Below are positions 34,345 through 43,834 of a stretch of 64,000 nt of DNA, piece by piece. The position numbers were made by a program, and so were the translations under genes. Source of the DNA: Anaeramoeba ignava (taxonomy: Eukaryota; Metamonada; Anaeramoebidae); NCBI GenBank assembly GCA_028826165.1, contig JAPDFW010000033.1:682001-746000 (forward strand), in the 5' to 3' direction. How positions within the stretch are numbered: position 1 is the stretch's first letter; every line of letters begins with the position of its first letter. The notes under the pieces are model-generated. The model searched no databases and was not told where the DNA came from. It worked only from the letters and a program-made list of their open reading frames with translations.

Positions 34345-35861
34345 TTAAATGAAAAAAGTTTCAACTTCATCAACTTTCCATTTATCATTAGAACCAGCTA
34401 AATAAATTTTAGCTTCATTTGTTCCATAAGTAATTCCATTAGGAAGATTATAACTTCTACCAAAATTTGAATAGCCAGGTTGTAAATTAGAAGTTAAAAC
34501 AAAATCAGCTCCTTCACCAAAAACTGGACCAACATCTAAATTAGAATAAATTGCATCACCTTGTTTAATTAGAAATTTCTCTGGTTTTCTATCATTTTTA
34601 TCATTTCTTAATGAAAAAATAAATGCATTTGAATCATTAATCCATTCTCCACTTGAATATTTAAATCCAACTTGAGTAAATCCTCCAAAAATAAAATTAT
34701 CTTTTGTTTTGATAATAACTAATGTTTTTCCTTTCCCATCAACTGCTTTATGCCAATTTTGGAATCAAATCCATCTTTTTTTGCTGAAAATCCTTTTTTC
34801 ATTTTAGAAAAAAAATCATTATCATTTATCCATTCTTTTAATTTTTTAGCATATTCAATATCTTTCACAATTTCTGAATCTGAAAAAATCTTTTGTAATT
34901 CCATTAATTCAAATTTGGATTTCAGTTCCTCGTTCTCTTTCTTCCATTTCTCTTCAATTTCTTTGTTTTTATCCTCAATTTCTTTGTTTTTATTTTCAAT
35001 TTCTTTTTGATTATCTTGAATAACTTTGTTTTGAATATCAACTAAAAAAGATTTAGGAAGAAAAATTTGAAATTGTTTTAATTTATCAAAATCTTGTTTT
35101 GAAATTGAATCTTTATCAAATAATGAAAAAAAAGAATGAAATAATCTTTTCTTTTCAATTTCTTTTTCATTTTCTTTCTTCCCTTTTAATCTTTGATTTC
35201 TTTTTTTAATCCAATTATTTAAAAATTGAAAAAAATCAAATTGAAAAATTTCTTTTTTTTCTTGTTTAAATTGAATAAATTTGATAATTTCTTCTTTAGT
35301 TAAATTGAATAAATTTTCATTATTTTGAATTTGGGAAAAATTTTGATTTATTAATTCAAAACATTTTATTTCAATTTCATTTGAATTTAAATTTCGATTT
35401 TGGAAAAAAAATTGGAAAAAATTTGAATAATTAATTGAATTTGAAATTTTTTTTTGAATAAATTCTTTCAATAAATTTAATTTAAAATAAATTGAAATTT
35501 CCAATAATTGAATAAGATTTTCTTGATTCTCAAAAGAAATATTTCCATAATAAATATAACTCAAAATTGATTCCATTTCTTTTTTATTAAATTGATTTAA
35601 AGAAATAGAAAGAGATTCTTCTCTTAAAAACTTATTAAAAAAAGGAGATCTTGAAGATAAAATTGATTTATGAACTTTAATTTCAAAAGGATTTGATTTA
35701 TTCTCAACAAAAATTGAAAAATCTTTAAATGAATTTCCATTTAAAAGGTTTGAATAATTTTTAATTAAATTTTTTGTTACTTTTTTTTCTAAATTTTTCT
35801 TTTCATTTTGATTTTGATTTTGATTTGCATTTTGAATTTGGTTATTATTATTATTATCCAT
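34345..35861 (-). CDS. BTB-BACK-TLDc protein
   Basis: A single exon of 505 residues if one missing base near 34755-34760 is allowed. After an N/Q-rich start, residues ~45-145 are a BTB domain (FKDFSIFVENKSNPFEIKVH, KSILSSRSPFFNKFL, then ESILSYIYYGNISF). A BACK-like helical region, an acidic coiled coil (KEIENKNKEIEDKNKEIEEK) and a TLDc domain follow. The TLDc part (WINDNDFFSKMKKGFSAKKD; KTLVIIKTKDNFIFGGFT; YLAGSNDKWKVDEVETFFI) is in a different frame after the break. The intact sister gene at 42269-43690 confirms that the two frames belong together. BTB-BACK proteins are typical CUL3 adaptors; TLDc domains bind V-ATPase and are linked to oxidative-stress resistance. The N-terminal ATG at 35861 lies behind a TTTTTCATTTTTT element. 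Confidence 0.86.
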
Positions 35862-36270
35862 TTTGTGTTTTTGTGTTTTTGTGTTTGTTTTTGTTTTTAA
35901 AAAAAAAGGAAAAAAATGAAAAAAAAAATTTAAAAAAAAAAATAAATAAAAAAAGTGGATTTTGAAAATAAATAAAAATATAAAAAATAAGAATAAATTT
36001 AAATTAATAATTAATTTAATTTTCTTTTTAATTTATTATTTTAAATTAATTTATTAATAAATTATTATTATTTTTTATTAATTTTTTTTATTAAAAAAAA
36101 AGGAAAATTATTTTAATTTAATTTTTAATTTAATTTTTTTTTTTGGAATTTAAAAATTATTAATAAATTTAAATTTTAAAACAAATTTCCAAATTAATAT
36201 TAATTCAATTTAATTCAAAAAAAAAGATAAAATTTTAATTTCAAAAAAATCAATTTTCAAAATATTTTTA
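35862..36270. promoter_or_regulatory. Upstream region of BTB-TLDc gene
   Basis: 409 bp. It holds a tttttgtgttt run beside the ATG, one TCATTTTT element (sense, about 35910-35920) and plain A/T sequence up to array C. No gene seen. Confidence 0.35.
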
Positions 36271-36540
36271 AATAATAAAATATTTAAATCTAAAACAATA
36301 AATTATTATTTTAATAATAAAATTAAATATTAAATTATATTTTTAAATTAATTTATTAATTAAATATTAAATTAAACTTAATCTTATTTTTTATATTTAT
36401 ATGTTTAATATTTAAATAATAAAATATTTAAATCTAAAACAATAAATTATTATTTCAAACATAAAATTAAATATTAAATTATATTTTTAAATTAATTTAT
36501 AAATTAAATATTAAATTAAATCTATTCTTATTTTTTATAT
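36271..36540. repeat. Tandem array C: 144-bp unit, about 1.9 copies
   Basis: 'aataataaaatatttaaatc' starts at 36271 and again at 36415, 144 bp apart. The copies share 'taaaacaataaattattatt' and 'attaaattatatttttaaat'. The second copy stops at the terminal codons of the RCC1-BTB gene. It is not obviously related to arrays A or B, but the period is almost the same. Confidence 0.82.
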
Positions 36541-38318
36541 TAATTTTGATTATTAAATTTGTTAATTAATAAATCAAATAAATTTGGATATGTTTGATTT
36601 AATTGAAAATAATCAATTCCAATTTGAATTTCATTAATGATTTCTTGTGTAATTTTAATTTCATCTTTAATTTGATTTGAATAAATCCAATATTCAAATA
36701 TTTGAAATGATTTATTACTTAATTCACTATAATCTGTAACTTTATTAGATTTATCATTAGTTACAGATAAAAACATTCCTCGATATAATTCACTTCTCAT
36801 TATTAATATTAATTTGGGAAATTTATATTGTTTTTCTTTTCTTTCAATTATAAAATCTTTTTCATTTTCATTTTCATTTTCATTTAAATAAATTCTTTTC
36901 ATTGTTTCTTCTATTTTTTCATTTAAATTTATAATTTCTTTGATTTCAAAATATAATTTTGGATTTATTTTGGAATTGTTTGAATAAATCATTTCAAATA
37001 TTTGATTTGATTCTTTAATTGATTTTTTTGAAATAATTTCTTGAAGTTTTTCAATTTCATTTTGATTTTGATTTAATCTATATTTCAATATTAATTTATG
37101 AGCTTCAATTATTTCTCCATTTTCGGTTTTAAATGAAATATCACAAAATTCTTTTCTTTGGAATAATTTTATCAAATCTTCTTCAAGATTGGAAAAAGAA
37201 GGAGGAAAATAATAAAGAAATGTTTTATTATATCCACAAGAAATATGATAATTAGAAATTTCTTCATTAAATCTTAATTTAGGAAGTTCAATTTGAATTG
37301 GAATTAATTGATTATTTGTATTTCCAGTTCCTAATTGACCATATGAATTATATCCAAATCCAATTAATTTCTGCTTGGATGTTAAAATCAAAGTATGATT
37401 ATGCCCAACAGAAAAATCAAGAATATCATCATCATTTCCAAATAAAGATGATTTGATTTCAGTAAATTCATAAGTATTTTCATTTTTGCCAAGTCCATTA
37501 TATTGGTACTTTCCACATGAATAAAGTTTTCTTTTTGGATTTTCATCTTCATTTTCATTTTCATTTTCAATCATCATTATTGAATGAATAAATCCACATT
37601 GAATATCAATTATTTTGCCTTTTGGAATATTTTGAATTTTGGTTAATTTTTGGATTTTTGATTCTTTTCTTGATTCTTCTAATCCAATTTGTCCGTATTC
37701 GTTATTTCCGCATCCAAATAATTCTTGATTTGAATTTAAAAGAAAAACATGATTTGAACAATTTCCTGAAAATATTTTAGAAACATTTTTCATCATTAAA
37801 ATTGGTTTTTCTGTTTCTTCAAGTGTTTCAGAATCAAAACCAAGTTGACCATCTTCATTTGAACCAATTCCATAAACATTTTGATTTGAAGTTAATAAGT
37901 AAATTGAATTGTATCCAGAAACAATATCTTCAATTATTCTATCATTTGTATCTTCAATTAATGATGAAATATTGATAAATTCTTTTGGATTATTTGGATT
38001 AATATATTCTCCTTTGGCAAATACATTTCCTTCTTTTGTTAAAATAGCTCCATTTTCATGACCAACAGTTACTTTTTGGATATTTTCAATTTGGATTCTT
38101 TTTGGATTTTTACTTGAATATTCTATTGCTTTTCCATTTTTAAAAAGGAAAATTGTTGAAAAAAAACTTGTTGAAATTTGTTTAATTTGTTTTTCATTTT
38201 CGTTTTCATTTTCATTTTCATTTTCAAATTTAAATTGAATTGGTTTTGTTATTTTATTTGGTTTATTTTCGATAAGTTTTGGAAAATTATTCTCACCAAA
38301 AAATATAATTTCATTCAT
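36540..38318 (-). CDS. RCC1-repeat/double-BTB protein, paralogue 1
   Basis: An intronless 592-codon ORF from ATG 38318. Residues ~1-365 form RCC1-type propeller blades (ITSNQ..YGIGSNEDGQLGF; ELFGCGNNEYGQIGL; KLYSCGKYQYNGLG; LIGFGYNSYGQLGTGN). A BTB-like segment (EDLIKLFQRKEFCDISFKTE) and a second BTB domain (KFPKLILIMRSELYRGMFLS, then KSFQIFEYWIYSNQ) follow. An ENENENEN run lies in the first blade (~30-43). RCC1-BTB proteins in animals (RCBTB1/2) act as CUL3 adaptors, although here there are two BTB modules and no recognisable guanine-exchange function. It is the first of three tandem copies on this strand and is intact. Confidence 0.9.
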   Translation of the reverse strand: MNEIIFFGENNFPKLIENKPNKITKPIQFKFENENENENENEKQIKQISTSFFSTIFLFKNGKAIEYSSKNPKRIQIENIQKVTVGHENGAILTKEGNVFAKGEYINPNNPKEFINISSLIEDTNDRIIEDIVSGYNSIYLLTSNQNVYGIGSNEDGQLGFDSETLEETEKPILMMKNVSKIFSGNCSNHVFLLNSNQELFGCGNNEYGQIGLEESRKESKIQKLTKIQNIPKGKIIDIQCGFIHSIMMIENENENEDENPKRKLYSCGKYQYNGLGKNENTYEFTEIKSSLFGNDDDILDFSVGHNHTLILTSKQKLIGFGYNSYGQLGTGNTNNQLIPIQIELPKLRFNEEISNYHISCGYNKTFLYYFPPSFSNLEEDLIKLFQRKEFCDISFKTENGEIIEAHKLILKYRLNQNQNEIEKLQEIISKKSIKESNQIFEMIYSNNSKINPKLYFEIKEIINLNEKIEETMKRIYLNENENENEKDFIIERKEKQYKFPKLILIMRSELYRGMFLSVTNDKSNKVTDYSELSNKSFQIFEYWIYSNQIKDEIKITQEIINEIQIGIDYFQLNQTYPNLFDLLINKFNNQN

Positions 38319-38508
38319 TTTTGAAAAGAAAAAAAATGAAAAAAATGATTTTAATTTTAATTTTGAATTTTAATTTTGATTTTGATTTTAATTTTGATTT
38401 TAATTTTAATTTGGATTTTAATTTTAATTTTGATTTGAATTTTAATTTTGATTTTAATTTTGATTTTAATATTTAATTTTGATTTTAATTTTAATTTTAA
38501 TTTTAATT
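38319..38508. repeat. (AATTTT)n spacer between RCC1-BTB paralogues
   Basis: 190 bp. Beside the downstream gene's start lie two atgaaaaaaa elements (TTTTTCATTTTTTTTCATTTT in sense). The rest is ttttaattttgattttaa hexamers, the same unit that fills several introns. A similar spacer separates the next pair (40320-40440). Confidence 0.7.
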
Positions 38509-40260
38509 TTAATTTTGATTATTAAATTTTTTAATTAATAAATCAAATAAATTTGGATTTGTTTGATTTAATTGAAAATAATCAATTCCAATTTGAATTT
38601 CATTAATTATTTCTTGTGTAATTTGAATTTCATCTTTAATTTGATTTGAATAAATCCAATATTCAAATATTTGAAATGATTTATTACTTAATTCACTATA
38701 ATCTGTAACTTTATTAGAAGTATCATTTGTTACAGATAAAAACATTCCTCGATATAATTCACTTCTCATTATTAATATTAATTTAGGGAATTTATATTGT
38801 TTTTCTTTTCTTTCAATTATAAAATCTTTTTCATTTTCATTTAAATAAATTCTTTTCATTGTTTCTTCAATTTTTTCATTAGAATTTATAATTTCTTTAA
38901 TTTCAAAATATAATTTTGAATTTGTTATTCTGTTTGAATAAATCATTTCAAATATTTGATTTGATTCTTTAATTGATTTTTTTGAAATAATTTCTTGAAG
39001 TTTTTCAATTTCATTTTGATTTTGATTTAATCTATATTTCAATATTAATTTATGAGCTTCAATTATTTCTCCATTTTTGGTTTTAAATGAAATATTACAA
39101 AATTCTTTTCTTCTAAATAATTTTATCAAATCTTCTTCAATATTGGAAAAAGAAGGAGGAAAATAATAAAGAAATGATTTATTATATCCACAAAGAACAT
39201 GATAATTAGAAATATCTTCATTAAATCTTAATTTAGGAAGTTCAATTTGAATTGGAATTGGTTTCGTTTTTGTATCTCCATTTCCTAATTCACCAGAAAA
39301 ATTATCTCCAAATCCAATTAATTTCCCTTTGGAAGTTAAAACCAAATTATGAAAGAACCCACAAGAAATTTCAAGAATATTATCATCATTTTCAAATAAA
39401 GATGATTTGATTTCAGTAAATTCATAAGTATCTTCATTTTTGCCAAGTCCATTAAGAAAATATCTTCCACATGAATAAAGTTTTCTTTTTGGATTTTCAT
39501 TTTCATTTTCATTTTCATTTTCAATCATCATTATTGAATGAGCAAGTCCACATTTAATATCAATTATTTTACCTTTTGGAATATTTTGAATTTTGGTTAA
39601 TTTTTGGATTTTTGATTCTTTTCTTGGTTCTCCTAATCCAATTTGACTATATTGATTCCATCCGCATCCAAATAATTCTTGATTTGAATTTAAAAGAAAA
39701 ACATGATTTGAAGAATTTCCTGAAAATATTTTAGAAACATTTTTCATCATTAAAATTGGTTTTTCTGTTTCTTTAAATGTTTCAGAATCAAAACCAAGTT
39801 GGCCGTAATGATTTGAACCAATTCCATAAGCATTTTGATTTGAAGTTAATAAGTAAACTGAATTGTATCCAGAAACAATATCTTCAATTATTCTATCATT
39901 TTTATCTTCAATTAATGATGAAATATTGATAAATTGATTTGGATTAATATCTTTTCCTTTTGCAAATACATTTCCTTCTATTGTTAAAATAGCTTCGTTT
40001 TCATAACCAACAGTTACTTTTTGAATATTTTCAATTTCAATTCTTTTTGGATTTGAATTTTTTAAATACTCTATTGCTTTTCCATTTTTAAAAAGGAAAG
40101 TTGTTGAAAAATAACTTGATGAAATTTGTTTAATTTGTTTTTCATTTTCATTTTCATTTTCATTTTCAAATTTAAATTGAATTGGTTTTGTTATTTGATA
40201 TGGTTCATTTTCGATAAGTTTTGGATATTGATTTGAACCAAAAAATAAAATTTCATTCAT
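38509..40260 (-). CDS. RCC1-repeat/double-BTB protein, paralogue 2
   Basis: Intronless, 583 residues. The same order as paralogue 1: RCC1 blades (YGIGSNHYGQLGFDSE; ELFGCGWNQYSQIGLGEPRK; LIGFGDNFSGELGNGD), the EFCNISFKTKNGEIIEAHKL BTB-like segment, and the terminal BTB (SELYRGMFLSVTNDTSNKVT). Its central blades (CGWNQYSQIGLGEPRKESKI) are identical to those of paralogue 3 but differ from paralogue 1, while the last ~100 residues are nearly identical in all three. The frame is intact. Expected role as for paralogue 1. Confidence 0.9.
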   Translation of the reverse strand: MNEILFFGSNQYPKLIENEPYQITKPIQFKFENENENENEKQIKQISSSYFSTTFLFKNGKAIEYLKNSNPKRIEIENIQKVTVGYENEAILTIEGNVFAKGKDINPNQFINISSLIEDKNDRIIEDIVSGYNSVYLLTSNQNAYGIGSNHYGQLGFDSETFKETEKPILMMKNVSKIFSGNSSNHVFLLNSNQELFGCGWNQYSQIGLGEPRKESKIQKLTKIQNIPKGKIIDIKCGLAHSIMMIENENENENENPKRKLYSCGRYFLNGLGKNEDTYEFTEIKSSLFENDDNILEISCGFFHNLVLTSKGKLIGFGDNFSGELGNGDTKTKPIPIQIELPKLRFNEDISNYHVLCGYNKSFLYYFPPSFSNIEEDLIKLFRRKEFCNISFKTKNGEIIEAHKLILKYRLNQNQNEIEKLQEIISKKSIKESNQIFEMIYSNRITNSKLYFEIKEIINSNEKIEETMKRIYLNENEKDFIIERKEKQYKFPKLILIMRSELYRGMFLSVTNDTSNKVTDYSELSNKSFQIFEYWIYSNQIKDEIQITQEIINEIQIGIDYFQLNQTNPNLFDLLIKKFNNQN

Positions 40261-40436
40261 TTTCTTTATTTAATTTTTTATTTTTTAATTTTTGAAATGA
40301 AAAAAAATGAAAAAAAAAATTTTGGAATTTTGATTTTGATTTGAATTTTTAATTTTAATTTTAATTTTAATTTTAATTAATTTTAATTTTAATTTTAATT
40401 TTAATTTTAATTTTGATTTGAATTTTAATTTTAATT

Positions 40437-42207
40437 TTAATTTTGATTTTGATTATTAAATTTTTTAATTAATAAATCAAATAAATTTGGATATGTTTCA
40501 TTTAATTGAAAATAATCAATTCCAATTTGAATTTCATTAATTATTTCTTGTGTAATTTGAATTTCATCTTTAATTTGATTTGAATAAATCCAATATTCTA
40601 ATATTTGAAATGATTTATTACTTAATTCACTATAATCTGTAACTTTATTAGAAGTATCTTCTGTTACAGATAAAAACATTCCTCGATATAATTCACTTCT
40701 CATTATTAATATTAATTTTGGAAATTTATATTTCTTTTCTTTTCTTTCAATAATAAAATCTTTTTCATTTTCATTTAAATAAATTCTTTTCATTGTTTCT
40801 TCAATTTTTTCATTTGAATTTATAATTTCTTTAATTTCTGAATATAATTTTGGATTTATATTGGAATTATTTGAATAAATCATTTCAAATATTTGATTTG
40901 ATTCTTTAATTGATTTATTTGAAATAATTTCTTGAAGTTTTTCAATTTCATTTTCATTTTGATTTAATCTATATTTTAATATTAATTTATGAGCTTCAAT
41001 TATTTCTCCATTTTTGGTTTTAAATGAAATATCACAAAATTCTTTTCTTCTAAATAATTTTATCAAATCTTCTTCAAGATTGGAAAAAGAAAAAGGATAA
41101 TAATAAAGAAATGATTTGTTATATCCACAAGAAATATGATAATTAGAAATATCTTCATTAAATCTTAATTTAGGAAGTTCAATTTGAATTGGAATTAATT
41201 GCCATTTTGTATCTCCATTTCCTAATTGACCATATTCATTATATCCAAATCCAATCAGTTTCCCTTTGGAAGTTAAAATCAAAGTATGTTCATATCCAAC
41301 AGAAATTTCAAGAATATTATCATCATTTTCAAATAAAGATGATTTGATTTCAGTAAATTCATAAGTATCTTCATTTTTGCCAAGTCCATTAAGAAAATAA
41401 CTTCCACATGAATAAAGTTTTCTTTTTGGGTTTTGATTTTGATTTTGATTTTCAATCAACATTATTGAATGAGCAAGTCCACATTTAATATCAATTATTT
41501 TACCTTTTGGAATATTTTGAATTTTGGTTAATTTTTGGATTTTTGATTCTTTTCTTGGTTCTCCTAATCCAATTTGACTATATTGATTCCATCCGCATCC
41601 AAATAATTCTTGATTTGAATTTAAAAGAAAAACATGATTTGAAGAATTTCCTGAAAATATTTTAGAAACATTTTTCATCATTAAAATTGGTTTTTCTGTT
41701 TTTAAGTGTTTTAGAATCAAAACCAAGTTGACCATAATCATTTGAACCAATTCCATAAGCATTTTGATTTGAAGTTAATAAGTAAACTGAATTGTATCCA
41801 GAAACAATATCTTGAATTATTCTATCATTTTTATCTTCAATTAATGATGAAATATTGATAAATTCTTTTGAATTTTTTGGATTAATATCTTTTCCTTTTG
41901 CAAATACATTTCCTTCTTTTGTTAAAATAGCTTCGTTTTCATAACCAACAGTTACTTTTTGAATATTTTCTTCAATTTGGATTCTTTTTGGATTTGAATA
42001 TCTTAAATATTCTATTGCTTTTCCATTTTCAAAAAGGAAAATTGTTGCAAAGCCTCCTGATGCAATTTGTTTAATTTGTTTTTCATTTTCATTTTCATTT
42101 TCATTTTCATTTTCAAATTTAAATTGAATTGGTTTTGTTATTTGATATAGTTCATTTTCGATAAGTTTTGGATATTGATTTGAACCAAAAAATAAAATTT
42201 CATTCAT
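40437..42207 (-). CDS. RCC1-repeat/double-BTB protein, paralogue 3 (one frame break)
   Basis: The N-terminal part (to about 41700) and the rest (40437-41762) are in different frames. Aligned with paralogue 2, the tract encoding FDSETxKETEKPILMM lacks two bases near 41697-41710 (tctgtttttaag against tctgtttctttaaa, plus strand). With them restored the protein is about 590 residues and otherwise complete, with RCC1 blades and both BTB modules. The ATG is at 42207, only 61 bp from the divergent ATG of the BTB-TLDc gene at 42269. It is either a recent pseudogene or a consensus error; all other codons are under apparent constraint. Confidence 0.84.
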
Positions 42208-42268
42208 TTTTAAAAAGAAAAAAATGAATTTTCATTTTTCATTTTTTTTTTCATTTTTTTTATTTAAA
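42208..42268. promoter_or_regulatory. Very compact bidirectional promoter
   Basis: Only 61 bp lie between two divergent ATGs. They contain gaaaaaaatgaattttcattt: one TCATTTTTTT toward the RCC1-BTB gene, then tttcatttttcatttttttttcatttttttt toward the BTB-TLDc gene. Both core promoters and both 5' leaders must fit here. Confidence 0.6.
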
Positions 42269-43690
42269 ATGGAAAATTATTTAAATTTAAAAAAACTTTC
42301 AAATGATTTAAAAAATTTATTTCAAAATCAAAATCAAGATGAAAATTATTTTGATTTTGAAATAATTTGTGAACAAAATCAAACTTCATTTAAAACTCAT
42401 AAATCAATTCTTTCTTCAAGAAGTCATTATTTTAAATCTCTTTTTAATTCAAAAATGAAAGAATATCAAGAAAATAAATTAATTCTAAAAGATGTTTCAA
42501 GTTCAATTCTATTTTCAATTTTGAATTATCTTTATTCAGGAAAAATTGAAATTAATTTAGAAAATGCAATTCAAATTTTAATTTTTTCATCAAAATATTT
42601 AATTGATGAATTAATTGAAATTTCATCAAAATTTATCAAAAAGAATTTACAATTTGAAACTATTGTTGATGTTCTTAAATTATCTGAATCAATGAATTTT
42701 AATGAATTATTAGATTTTTCTTATCAATTTATTTTCAAAAATTTTGAAGAATTTATCAAAACTTCATTTTTTCTTGAACTTGAAGAAAATCATTTAAATT
42801 TAATATTATCAAATGATGAAATTTTAATAAATGAATTTGAACTATTTCAAACAATAATAAAATGGGGAAAACATAAATCAAATATTAATCAAATTTCAAA
42901 TGTTATTCAAAAAATAAGATTTATCAATTTTTCAAATAAAAAACTTGAAGATACTTTGAAAGAAGATTTAATTCCAAATCAAATTTCACAAAAATTAATT
43001 CAATTCCAAAAACTTCAAAGAAATAAAAAAGAATTAAAACAATTTATTGAAAAAGAAAATCAAAATTCATTAATTTTCAAATCAAGATTTAGATTTAAAT
43101 TTAAATCCAGAATTATTAAAGAAAATGAATATTTCAAGAAATTAAGAGAATGGATAAATGATGATGAATTCTTTTCCAAAATGAAAAAAGGATTTTCAGC
43201 AAAAAAAGATGGATTTGATTCCAAAATTTTTCATAAAAAAGCTGATAATAAAGGAAAAACATTAGTTATTATCAAAACAAAAGATAATTTTATTTTTGGA
43301 GGATTTACTTCAGTTGGATTTACAAATGATAAATCAAAATGGAGAAAAGAAGATCAAAGAAGAAAAGTAGATGGATATATTATTGATCCAAATGCATTTA
43401 TTTTTTCATTAAGAAATGATAAAAATGATAGAAAACCAGAGAAATTTCCAATTAAAAAAGATCATGAAGAAAATGCAATTTGGTTTGATTTAGATCAAGG
43501 CCCACATTTTGGATTTATGTATCCTGGAGATTTTTGTTTAGATTCAAATCTAAAAACTGGTCGTTCAAATTTTGGTATTAGTTATCATCTTCTTAATGGA
43601 ATTAAATATGATACAGATGAAGCTAAAAGTTATTTAGCTGGTTCTTATAATAAATGGAAAGTCGATGAACTTGAAACTTTTTTCATTTAA
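42269..43690 (+). CDS. BTB-BACK-TLDc protein, intact paralogue
   Basis: A single exon of 473 residues. The start at 42269 (MENYLNLKKLSNDLKNLF) was chosen over the upstream in-frame ATG at 42224, which would only translate the T-rich promoter. BTB: residues ~25-130 (YFDFEIICEQNQTSFKTHKS, ILSSRSHYFKSLFNS, LNYLYSGKIEINLENA). BACK-like: ~135-270, including ELFQTIIKWGKH. TLDc: ~300-473 (WINDDEFFSKMKKGFSAKKD; GKTLVIIKTKDNFIFGGFTS; YLAGSYNKWKVDELETFFI). The TLDc half is very close to that of the gene at 34345-35861, while the BTB half is more diverged. This copy is the reference showing that the sister gene's break is secondary. Confidence 0.9.
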   Translation: MENYLNLKKLSNDLKNLFQNQNQDENYFDFEIICEQNQTSFKTHKSILSSRSHYFKSLFNSKMKEYQENKLILKDVSSSILFSILNYLYSGKIEINLENAIQILIFSSKYLIDELIEISSKFIKKNLQFETIVDVLKLSESMNFNELLDFSYQFIFKNFEEFIKTSFFLELEENHLNLILSNDEILINEFELFQTIIKWGKHKSNINQISNVIQKIRFINFSNKKLEDTLKEDLIPNQISQKLIQFQKLQRNKKELKQFIEKENQNSLIFKSRFRFKFKSRIIKENEYFKKLREWINDDEFFSKMKKGFSAKKDGFDSKIFHKKADNKGKTLVIIKTKDNFIFGGFTSVGFTNDKSKWRKEDQRRKVDGYIIDPNAFIFSLRNDKNDRKPEKFPIKKDHEENAIWFDLDQGPHFGFMYPGDFCLDSNLKTGRSNFGISYHLLNGIKYDTDEAKSYLAGSYNKWKVDELETFFI

Positions 43691-43834
43691 TTTTCATTTA
43701 AAAAAATTTATTTTTGATTTTTTTTTTGATTTTTTAATTATTGGAAGTTTTTTGAAATGAAAAAATGGAAAGAAAAAAAAGAAAATCCAATTTTTTCTTT
43801 CCATTTAAAAAAGAAATTGTTTGTTTGATTTTGG

